Of a stretch of 31,187 bases of DNA, positions 16,493 through 22,118 are shown one piece after another. The stretch is from DASPJR01 sp035628505. Its GTDB lineage: Bacteria; Planctomycetota; SZUA-567; H5-PLA8. The DNA is taken from assembly GCA_035628505.1 (NCBI GenBank), contig DASPJR010000060.1, positions 1 to 31,187 on the forward strand. Direction: 5' to 3'. Under the pieces are notes generated by a model, which was not told the DNA's origin, did not search any database, and saw only the letters and a program-made list of their open reading frames with translations. Numbering within the stretch: the first letter of the stretch is position 1; the number at the start of each line of letters is the position of its first letter. Both the position numbers and the translations under genes were made by a program.

Positions 16493-17130
16493 TTCAACAG
16501 CGGCTCCACGTTCGACCAGATCTGCGACTCAATTTCAGCAATGCTGCCGCGTGCATCCACCAGCACATACTCTTTGCGCGACTGCTTCACGGCGTGCCGG
16601 AAACCATTCGACACCGCGCGCAGGAACGCGTCGCCTTTCGATTCCATGCGATCCGCCGCGCGATGCTCGCGCCGCGTCACGCCGATGTTCACCGGCACCC
16701 ACAGGACGAAATAGCGGTCCGGCACTAACCCCTGCGTCGCCGCCTTCGACAACTGCTTCACGAGGCCCTTGTCGATCCCGCCCGCGTAGCCCTGGTAAAC
16801 CAGCGTCGAAAGCGTAAAGCGGTCGCAGATCACCCACGTTCCCGACTCCAGCGCCGGGCGAATCACTTCCTCGATCAGCTGCGCCCGCGCAGCTTGAAAC
16901 AAAAATGTTTCGGCCAGCGGCGCCAAGCGGTCTTCGCCGCCCTGCTTGTTCTCCAGCACTATTTTTCTGATCGCTTCGCCGGTGGCAGTGCCGCCCGGTT
17001 CGCGAAGCAGTAGAACTTTCCTGCCGAGCGACTCCAGCTTTTCCAGAAGCTTCTTCGCCTGGGTCGATTTTCCTGCGCCGTCTGGACCATCCAATACGAG
17101 AAAACGGCCGCGTTGTTTTGCTTTAGGCAC
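16489..17130 (-). CDS. tmk: Thymidylate kinase
   Basis: Phosphorylates dTMP to dTDP in the cytoplasm for DNA synthesis. The P-loop is RFLVLDGPDGAGKSTQAKKL, followed by LLREPGGTATGEAIRKIVL, the CDRFTLSTLVYQGYAGG segment carrying the DR motif and substrate site, and an Arg-containing LID (RREHRAADRMESKGDAFLR). About 213 residues, normal for Tmk. No ATG is available: candidates are GTG at 17130 or TTG at 17139 and 17145, all overlapping the end of the lipoyl-domain gene. I chose GTG 17130 because it gives the shortest overlap and the usual short leader before RGRFLVLDG; the TTG starts would add 3 or 5 residues. The 3' end overlaps holB by ATGA. Confidence 0.95.
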   Translation of the reverse strand: MPKAKQRGRFLVLDGPDGAGKSTQAKKLLEKLESLGRKVLLLREPGGTATGEAIRKIVLENKQGGEDRLAPLAETFLFQAARAQLIEEVIRPALESGTWVICDRFTLSTLVYQGYAGGIDKGLVKQLSKAATQGLVPDRYFVLWVPVNIGVTRREHRAADRMESKGDAFLRAVSNGFRHAVKQSRKEYVLVDARGSIAEIESQIWSNVEPLLK

Positions 17131-17368
17131 CGGTTTCAATCTCAACGAGTTTGTCGCCGGCCTTCACTTTGGCGCCTTCTTTCACGAGAATTTTCACCAC
17201 GCGTCCGGACTCGGGCGCCGGCAGATTGAACGCCGCCTTGTCGGTCACCAGCTCTGCCAGGTCATCACCGGCTTCGACAGTTTCACCCTCGTCGACGTAC
17301 CAGAAATTCAGCAGCGTTTCGGTTTGCTTCTGTTCACCCAGAGGCGGCACTTCGATTTGTTTGAGCAT
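17123..17368 (-). CDS. Free-standing E2-type lipoyl (biotinyl) domain protein
   Basis: An 81-residue protein that is just one lipoyl domain. It starts IEVPPLGE as E2 lipoyl domains do, and has VDEGETVEAGDDLAELVTDK with the modified-lysine turn TDKA. It then repeats the hairpin symmetry in APESGRVVKILVKEGAKVKA. It lacks the subunit-binding and catalytic parts of a 2-oxoacid dehydrogenase E2 and is too short and different for GcvH. It is the first gene of the tmk-holB series and overlaps the tmk start. An AAAAGGAC lies rather far upstream (about 14 nt). It may be a diffusible acyl or lipoyl carrier, or a swinging arm for a complex encoded elsewhere; a biotinyl role is less likely given the DKA context. 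Confidence 0.9.
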   Translation of the reverse strand: MLKQIEVPPLGEQKQTETLLNFWYVDEGETVEAGDDLAELVTDKAAFNLPAPESGRVVKILVKEGAKVKAGDKLVEIETGA

Positions 17369-17459
17369 GAACGCGCGTGCGTGTCCTTTTGTCCGGTTTG
17401 TATAGGCGGAAGTGTAGTCGGAAACAGCGCGACTTCAAGCGGGGGCAGTCCTGTTTTAA

Positions 17460-17546
17460 CGCCAAGACCGCCAAGGACGCCAAGAGCGCCAAGTCTTTTG
17501 ACCCTTGGCGTCCTTGGCGTTCTTGGCGTTCTTGGCGAACTTGGCG
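17460..17546. repeat. Inverted 9-bp word array (CGCCAAGnn x4 / CTTGGCGnn x5)
   Basis: Four CGCCAAG units start at 17460, 17469, 17478 and 17487. After an 8-base centre come five inverse units CTTGGCG at 17504, 17513, 17522, 17531 and 17540, all with an exact 9-bp period. The two halves can pair into a stem of about 35 bp. It lies 92 bp upstream of the lipoyl-tmk operon start and at the edge of the 560-bp repeat-filled gap 17369-17929. That gap contains no gene that I can support. Confidence 0.92.
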
Positions 17547-17558
17547 TAAAGCAGTTGA

Positions 17559-17599
17559 CCCCGGCGGGGGCCGAGTTGGTAATCGATAGACAGATGATC
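17559..17599 (-). pseudogene. Degenerate duplicate of the ubiX 3' end
   Basis: About 34 of 41 bases match 17945-17985, the last coding part of ubiX. In the ubiX frame it reads DHLSIDYQLGPRRG against DHLSVDHQLGPRWG. The offset is 386 bp and the intervening DNA is filled with repeat elements. The match is too short to be a gene and has no start. It looks like a remnant left when repeat DNA inserted or duplicated at the end of ubiX. Confidence 0.75.
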
Positions 17600-17814
17600 C
17601 GCGGGTGGCCCAGCCCAACGGGCTGGGTGCCGCAGGGCACAAGAAGCCTCGGAACACGCGTTGTACTGATTCGTGTGTGCGCCTTCTGGAACGGGCGTCT
17701 GTCCTGCCGCGGGTGGCCCAGCCCAACGGGCTGGGTGCCGCAGGCACAAGAAGCCTCGGAACACGCGTTGTACTGGTTCGTGTGTGCGCGTTCTGAAGCC
17801 AGCGTCTGTCCTGC
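17599..17814. repeat. Tandem ~108-bp duplication carrying a REP-like hairpin
   Basis: Two nearly identical units, 17599-17706 and 17707-17814, differ by a few bases and one G indel. Each begins CCGCGGGTGGC, then a stem CCCAGCCC-AAC-GGGCTGGG, then GTGCCGCAGG and a shared non-palindromic tail containing CACAAGAAGCCTCGGAACAC. The framing boxes match those of the palindrome at 5119-5249, while the stem sequence differs with base pairing kept. No coding potential is evident. Confidence 0.92.
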
Positions 17815-17820
17815 GGCTTC

Positions 17821-17860
17821 TTGTCGCTTCGCGACACGGCCCGTTGGGCCGTGCCACCCA
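17821..17860. repeat. Inverted third copy of the REP-like hairpin
   Basis: Read on the minus strand this gives GGGTGGC followed by the stem CACGGCCC-AAC-GGGCCGTG and a CGAAGCGACAAGAAGC tail, so it faces the two tandem copies just to its left. A third stem sequence with preserved pairing in the same frame supports structural selection or a family of mobile REP elements. Confidence 0.85.
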
Positions 17861-17883
17861 GATGCTCGCCAGGCCCTAGACCC

Positions 17884-17938
17884 GCACACTGGACCCTGGA
17901 CCCGCACCCTGAACCCTCAACCCTGAACCCTAAACCCT
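17884..17938. repeat. Degenerate ACCCTGA/ACCCTGG word array
   Basis: Successive ACCCTGGACCC, ACCCTGAACCC, TCAACCC and TAAACCC words run up to the end of ubiX. They are the same words as in 11312-11380, here all in one orientation. Confidence 0.85.
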
Positions 17939-18544
17939 GCTCTCCCCCCAGCGCGGGCCGAGCTGGTGATCGACCGAGAGATGATCAAGCACGCGCGCGA
18001 CGATGAAATCCACCATCTCGCTGACCGTCTGCGGCTTGCCGTAAAATCCCGGGCTGGCCGGAAGCACCGTCACGCCGAGCTTCGCCAGTGCCAAAAGATT
18101 CTCGAGGTGTATCGCCGAAACCGGCGTCTCGCGCGGCACGACCACCAGCGGGCGGCGTTCCTTGATCATCACATCGGCGGCGCGCTGAATCAGATCTTCG
18201 CTGATGCCGTGCGCGATCGCGCCGATGCAGCCCATCGAGCACGGCACGATCGCCATCGCCTGCACGCGGAAACTTCCTGATGCAATGGGTGCGGCGACGT
18301 TGTCGTACGGGTGGTAAACGGCGCGCTCGGCGTTTTTTACGCCAAGCGCCGCGGCCTTAAACGCGTGCAGATCGATGTTGACGCCGTGTTCGACAGCGAG
18401 GACTTTCTGTGCCGATGGCGAGATCGAGAGGTGAACTTCAAGCGCCGTGTCGCGGACCAGTTCTTCCAGCACACGCAATCCGTAGACAGCTCCGCTGGCA
18501 CCGGTGATGGAAAGAGCAACGCGGCGTTTCTGCGTGCGGCTCAT
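17930..18544 (-). CDS. ubiX: UbiX/Pad1-family flavin prenyltransferase
   Basis: Makes prenylated FMN, the cofactor of UbiD-type decarboxylases, from FMN and dimethylallyl phosphate. The 204-residue protein opens with the flavoprotein fold signature RRVALSITGASGAVYGLRVL and has PIASGSFRVQAMAIVPCSMG (active-site SGS region), GISEDLIQRAADVMIKERRP and the typical LVVVPRETPVSAIHLENLL, then LPASPGFYGKPQTVSEMVDF. The ATG overlaps the stop of the upstream YkgJ gene as ATGA, so the two are translationally coupled. The last ~10 residues run into repeat DNA and differ from usual UbiX tails. No ubiD is in the window, so its partner lies elsewhere; it could serve ubiquinone, menaquinone or aromatic-acid metabolism. 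Confidence 0.95.
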   Translation of the reverse strand: MSRTQKRRVALSITGASGAVYGLRVLEELVRDTALEVHLSISPSAQKVLAVEHGVNIDLHAFKAAALGVKNAERAVYHPYDNVAAPIASGSFRVQAMAIVPCSMGCIGAIAHGISEDLIQRAADVMIKERRPLVVVPRETPVSAIHLENLLALAKLGVTVLPASPGFYGKPQTVSEMVDFIVARVLDHLSVDHQLGPRWGESRV

Positions 18545-18978
18545 GCGGGTTTCAAGGCCTCAAAATCGATCTGCGTCACCGGCCGGTAGGAATACGCCAC
18601 GCCGTAGCGCACTTCGATGGCGCGAACTTCTTTCATGTAACTTTCGTAAAGGGCGTTGCGCTCGGTTTCGTACGTTTTATCGCAGTAATAAAGTCGGCAG
18701 CCAATCGCGCGGTGGTCGCGAATGCTGCAGAGCTTCTCCTTCAGGTAGGGACAGCTTCCGTCTCTCGCCTGCGCCATGTCGGGCGTTCCACCCGAACGGG
18801 CCATTTCGGCCGCTTCCAGATCCGAGACATAAAGCATGTGGCCGGCTTTTGCGAAGTTGCAGCAGATCCCTCGGCCGGTGCAGTGGCGGCGGAACGGCTC
18901 GAGCGCCGCGCTCATGCGGCCATACAGCGCCTGAAGTTCGTCGAATGCCGCTTGCGGAATCGCGCTCATGCAGGCCAT
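18541..18978 (-). CDS. YkgJ-family cysteine-cluster protein
   Basis: About 145 residues with the cysteine pattern of the YkgJ (formerly UPF0153) family: RRHCTGRGICCNFAKAGH in the first half, then SCPYL, KLCSIRDHRAIGCRLYYC in the second. These cysteines are thought to bind a metal or iron-sulfur cluster, but the function is unknown. The start is uncertain: I give ATG 18978 (MACMSAIPQ); ATG 18969 is equally possible, and neither has a good Shine-Dalgarno. Its stop overlaps the ubiX start (ATGA), so a shared role, perhaps around flavin or quinone chemistry, can be suggested but not shown. Confidence 0.88.
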   Translation of the reverse strand: MACMSAIPQAAFDELQALYGRMSAALEPFRRHCTGRGICCNFAKAGHMLYVSDLEAAEMARSGGTPDMAQARDGSCPYLKEKLCSIRDHRAIGCRLYYCDKTYETERNALYESYMKEVRAIEVRYGVAYSYRPVTQIDFEALKPA

Positions 18979-19020
18979 GATAGGGTTGCAGGAAGGATGC
19001 CGCAAGCGGGTCTCACGATT

Positions 19021-19087
19021 GTGGTGCGAACTTCAGTTCGCACGGTGCGCGAAGCTGCACGCGTTCGCGAACTAAAGTTCGCGCCAC
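19021..19087. repeat. Paired REP-like palindromes (GTGCGAAC type)
   Basis: Two hairpins, GTGCGAAC-TTCA-GTTCGCAC at 19024-19043 and CGCGAACT-AA-AGTTCGCG at 19066-19083, are themselves inverted relative to each other: GTGG flanks the left and CCAC the right. This is the layout of a bacterial interspersed mosaic element. It sits upstream of the YkgJ-ubiX pair. Confidence 0.9.
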
Positions 19088-19230
19088 ATGGGCGCCTGTC
19101 TGATGACGTGCTCGTGTAAGTCGCTTGCTCGAAATACGTTGAAGCGTCTGAAAACTTTTTTTTAAAAGTGAGTCGCAAATCGACTTCGCTAAGCATCTCA
19201 GTATAGATGAGGGGAGACTGAATTGCCGTT
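19088..19230. other. Unassigned spacer
   Basis: Between two palindromic elements. The only visible structure is an A/T-rich palindrome, ACTTTT-TTTT-AAAAGT, at 19154-19169. It could belong to a promoter or terminator, but neither can be supported. No gene is seen. Confidence 0.5.
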
Positions 19231-19363
19231 CCCCTCTCCCTGCGGGAGAGGGCGGACACGAACGAAGTGAGTGCCGGGTGAGGGCGAACCGCGGCCCGCA
19301 GATGAGATCCTCCCTCACCCCGGACTCGCTTCGCTCGCTCGGCCCTTTCCCGGATGGAGAGGG
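19231..19363. repeat. Long imperfect palindrome (CCCTCTCC...GGTGAGGG type)
   Basis: Arms 19231-19284 and 19311-19363 are inverted, imperfect copies of about 53 bp around a 26-bp spacer. Each arm has CCCTCTCC at the outside, a GAGCGAAG/GAACGAAG box in the middle and GGGTGAGGG inside. This wording resembles a palindromic repeat I recall from many proteobacterial genomes. The right arm ends 5 bp from the cupredoxin stop, so on the minus strand it may also serve as that operon's terminator. Confidence 0.9.
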
Positions 19364-19368
19364 AAAAG

Positions 19369-20091
19369 TTACTGCTTCTTCATGCTGAAACCGAGCTCTT
19401 CGGTTTTCTGCTGAGCGGTAACGATGGCAATGCCTTTGACCGAATCGCCCTTTTTACTGACGTGGCCGGTAAGCGTTATCGTCTCGGTGCCGGTGGAATC
19501 CTGGCCGCTCAGCCAGAAATGGGTGTTGCCGATCTTGCCGCTGAGCTTGTAGGTCTTCGACCCGAGCGTCACGTCAGCGCTGAGCGTTCCGGTGTCCTGC
19601 GTGTACGTCGCGGAAACCGTGCGGCTCTCGTTGGTGAATTTTCCATCGCTGCCGGCGAGGTTGAAACTTTTCGCCTTCGCTTTGCCGCTAAACGAGCCGC
19701 TCAGGTTGCCCGGGCTGCTGCTGCCGCCGGCGGCCTGGACGATGACGGTGCCGCGCATGTTCGGATGAATCGTGCAGAGATACTGGAACGTGCCCGGCGT
19801 GTTGAATGTGAACGAGAATGTCTGGCCGGAACTGAGCGTCCCGGACGCGAATGCTCCGGGCGGGTCGCTGGTGACATCATGCGGCGCGCCGCCGTCGTTG
19901 GTCCAGGTCACCGTGTCTCCGACTGTGACGGTGATGCTCGCGGCTTTGAAATCAAAATCCACGATCGACACGGAAGTTGTCGCGCGTCCATTCGCCGCCC
20001 GTTGAGCGCAGCAGGGAGCAGCAACGTTGGCGGCGTGGGAAGAGAACACCGCGCCGGCGAACAGAATTGAGAGAAGCGCAGATCGGATCAT
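19369..20091 (-). CDS. Secreted plastocyanin-like cupredoxin with extra C-terminal domain
   Basis: A 240-residue exported blue-copper protein. The signal peptide is MIRSALLSILFAGAVFSSHA. The cupredoxin domain (~38-119) begins TTSVSIVDFDFKAASITVTV and carries all four type-1 copper ligands: His71 in APHDV, then Cys106, His109 and Met112 in YLCTIHPNM. After an AGGSSSPG linker comes a ~110-residue beta-rich domain of unknown type (NLSGSFSGKAKAKSFNL onward). AAAGGAG precedes the ATG by six bases. It is the last gene of the envelope redox operon, 12 bp after the lipoprotein cytochrome, and probably shuttles single electrons in the periplasm. The copper site is clear; the physiological partner is inferred from context. 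Confidence 0.93.
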   Translation of the reverse strand: MIRSALLSILFAGAVFSSHAANVAAPCCAQRAANGRATTSVSIVDFDFKAASITVTVGDTVTWTNDGGAPHDVTSDPPGAFASGTLSSGQTFSFTFNTPGTFQYLCTIHPNMRGTVIVQAAGGSSSPGNLSGSFSGKAKAKSFNLAGSDGKFTNESRTVSATYTQDTGTLSADVTLGSKTYKLSGKIGNTHFWLSGQDSTGTETITLTGHVSKKGDSVKGIAIVTAQQKTEELGFSMKKQ

Positions 20092-20103
20092 GAGTTCACT
20101 CCT

Positions 20104-20397
20104 TTAGTTGGCGGCTTTCAGAAACTGGGCGATCTTGCGTGACTCTTCGGCCGTCAGCCGCGCGCGCACACGCATGTGATTGACGATGACGTCCCATTCG
20201 TCATCGCTGTAGGCCGAGGGCGGCCGCAGGTTGTGGCAGCGCCGACAGTTCTGCTCCCAGAGCAGCGCGCCGCCCTTCTCGACTCTCTCGACTTTTTCCG
20301 CGCGAACGGCAACTTCGACGCCGCGCTCAGCTTCATCGATCGCACAGCCAGGCAATGCGAGCGCGATAAACAGAATCAGGAAAGTGGTTCGATTCAT
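20104..20397 (-). CDS. Monoheme c-type cytochrome lipoprotein
   Basis: A 97-residue protein with a lipoprotein signal: MNRTTFLILFIALALPGC, with lipidated Cys18. After a charged spacer (~19-42) there is one heme site, NCRRCHNL (Cys51, Cys54, His55). Met75 in IVNHMRVRARL is the likely distal ligand, followed by a C-terminal helix. The lipobox predicts attachment to the inner or outer membrane facing the periplasm, or surface export. A second ATG lies immediately upstream (20400); the frame is open further up but without support. It lies 46 bp after the porin, with a TTGGCG word array between them, and 12 bp before the cupredoxin gene. Confidence 0.9.
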   Translation of the reverse strand: MNRTTFLILFIALALPGCAIDEAERGVEVAVRAEKVERVEKGGALLWEQNCRRCHNLRPPSAYSDDEWDVIVNHMRVRARLTAEESRKIAQFLKAAN

Positions 20398-20415
20398 CAT
20401 CCGTTTTTCTGCCGT

Positions 20416-20439
20416 TCTTGGCGCTTTGGCGTATTGGCG
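20416..20439. repeat. Degenerate TTGGCG word triplet
   Basis: Three 8-bp words, CTTGGCG, CTTTGGCG and TATTGGCG, in the 46-bp gap between porin and lipoprotein cytochrome. It is the same core word as in 17460-17546. Confidence 0.7.
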
Positions 20440-20443
20440 GTTC

Positions 20444-21733
20444 CTAGAACCCGATGGCAAACTGGAAAAGCAGCGCGTCCTGATCGCGCGTGTCCCACTC
20501 GTAAGCAAATTTCAGCACGGTGCTGTGGCCCAGCCAGTAATTCAATCCGCCGCTCCAGCGGTCGCGGTCGACGCGCTGCGAGCGTGCTTCGTCGGGCGCA
20601 TCAGCGTGAAAGGCGGGCTGGTCGATGCGGTCGTAGCGGAAAGCGACCTCAAGATTCTTTACCCACTTGTGCTGAATTTTGCTCGGACGGTACGCGGCCT
20701 GAACATAGCCGCCGTTGCGCCGGTTGTTGTTGAAGGCGATCTCGTCTCCGCCGATCTCGTACCTTGCATCATCGACGTTCGACCAGACCCACTCGGCGCG
20801 CAGATCGATTGTGCCTTTGATGGCATCGAAAACATTGTTGTACGCCGCATCGGCGGCGTAGATCAGCGCATCGGTATCGCTCTGCAGCGTCCGCTTGCTT
20901 CCAACGCGCGCGGACATGAACGAGCCGCCCAGTTCGAGCTCAGGGATGGGGAAAAATCCGAGCCGGCCGCCAAACGCTTTGTTGCGGTTATTGTCGATCG
21001 CGCGGCTGAATTCGAGCGCTCCGAATTTTCCAGCGCTGAACGTGTTCAGCGAAGGACCGTTGGCGACGTAAGCGTTCCAGTTGAACTTTGTCGGCCCCGC
21101 GTTGAAGCCCCCACCGAGGTTGGCGCCGACAGAGATCGTCGGCACGAGCCCATCCGCGGGATCAAAGACAAACGGGCGGTCCGGCAGCTTGTTGATCCAG
21201 CTCGGCCGCTGGTTGCGAACGAAACTGCCCAGCGGCGTGATAAAGCGCCCGGCCTCCAGCGTCAGCAGATCATGGAAGTGGTAGGCAAGCGTGACATATT
21301 CGAAGTCGCTCTCGAACGAAATCTGATCGTTGATCTTCCAGAGAAACACCGGATGGAACGACGCAGTAAACGTGGAATTCGCGCCCTTGCGGTCCTCGTA
21401 CCCGGCATCCGCCCACCCAGAGATGAGAAACTTTGTGGTGCCGGATCGCACGGCGTCGAGTTCCTCGCGCGTGATGCCGGGCTGGGGCGACATGTAGGTC
21501 GAGAGGCGCGAATCGATGGGAGCGCGCTTGATGGACGCCTGAACGTTCTCGATAGCCTTTGTCAGCTGTGCGTGTTGAACTTTGAGTTTCTCGTTTTCGG
21601 CTTTGTACTTTTCGAATTCAGCTCTGAACTTTTCGAATTCGTCCTTGGTGACAAAGTCCTCGCCGGCACAGGTCCAGGCTGCGGCGAGGGTGAATAGCAA
21701 AAAAAGAATCCGTGCGAAGGCGTGCACCACCAC
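20444..21733 (-). CDS. Outer-membrane porin, OprO/OprP-like, with N-terminal coiled coil
   Basis: A 429-residue beta-barrel protein. A signal peptide (ARILFLLFTLAAAWTCAG) is followed by a charged heptad stretch (EFEKFRAEFEKYKAENEKLK, ~28-68) typical of trimeric porins. The barrel region begins near TKFLISGWADAGYED and includes LLTLEAGRFITPLGSF, SWINKLPDRPF and SVGANLGGGF. It ends in LFQFAIGF, whose terminal Phe is the usual outer-membrane assembly signal. No ATG precedes the signal peptide: three consecutive GTG codons (21733, 21730, 21727) are candidates, with GGAAAGAAGAG upstream. It lies 37 bp after the first cytochrome. The solute, or a role as sheath for an electron-transfer protein, cannot be decided from sequence. 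Confidence 0.88.
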   Translation of the reverse strand: MVVHAFARILFLLFTLAAAWTCAGEDFVTKDEFEKFRAEFEKYKAENEKLKVQHAQLTKAIENVQASIKRAPIDSRLSTYMSPQPGITREELDAVRSGTTKFLISGWADAGYEDRKGANSTFTASFHPVFLWKINDQISFESDFEYVTLAYHFHDLLTLEAGRFITPLGSFVRNQRPSWINKLPDRPFVFDPADGLVPTISVGANLGGGFNAGPTKFNWNAYVANGPSLNTFSAGKFGALEFSRAIDNNRNKAFGGRLGFFPIPELELGGSFMSARVGSKRTLQSDTDALIYAADAAYNNVFDAIKGTIDLRAEWVWSNVDDARYEIGGDEIAFNNNRRNGGYVQAAYRPSKIQHKWVKNLEVAFRYDRIDQPAFHADAPDEARSQRVDRDRWSGGLNYWLGHSTVLKFAYEWDTRDQDALLFQFAIGF

Positions 21734-21770
21734 CCCACTCTTCTTTCCGCCCCGCCGCGCGTGTACGTGT

Positions 21771-22118
21771 TCAGCGCGCGAACGTGCGGATGAAATTCAC
21801 TAAATGCCAGTGCTGTTCAATGCTAAGCAGGTTCTCAGATTTTGGCATGTCTTTTTTGCCGTGCGCGATGCCCGCGAAAAGTTCCGCGTCGCTCCACTTG
21901 GCGAGCTTCGTCAGATTGGTAGGCCGGCGCGTTAGATCGCTGGCGGCGTCGCCATCGCCTTTGCCGCGGCGGCCATGGCACACCTGGCAGTTCTGAATGT
22001 AAAGCGAACGGCCGGTGGCGATCGATTCAGCATTCGCCGGCACGCGTCCGCCCGGCTCTTCGGTGCGAGCAGCGGCGCAGGCAAGCAGCATCAGCAGGAG
22101 CGCAGCAAGCCGCTTCAT
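21771..22118 (-). CDS. Exported monoheme class I cytochrome c
   Basis: A 115-residue protein with an N-terminal export signal (MKRLAALLLMLLACAAA); the LLAC inside it might even be a lipobox. One heme site, NCQVCHGRRGKGDGDAAS (Cys44, Cys47, His48), is followed by KWSDAELFAGIAHGKKDMPK, with Met91 as sixth ligand, and LVNFIRTF, a standard class I layout. The ATG at 22118 overlaps the stop of the PKD/STN gene as ATGA, so the two are coupled. Expected to carry electrons in the periplasm; the donor and acceptor are unknown. Confidence 0.94.
   Translation of the reverse strand: MKRLAALLLMLLACAAARTEEPGGRVPANAESIATGRSLYIQNCQVCHGRRGKGDGDAASDLTRRPTNLTKLAKWSDAELFAGIAHGKKDMPKSENLLSIEQHWHLVNFIRTFAR

Noticed and set aside
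17369..17929. Plus- and minus-strand frames across the repeat block
   Set aside because: They read through tandem and palindromic repeats, differ in frame between copies and have no family resemblance.
17884..17938. CCCTAAACCCTG resembling telomeric repeat
   Set aside because: Degenerate and only a few units, in the middle of a bacterial gene series; it matches the local word-repeat style.
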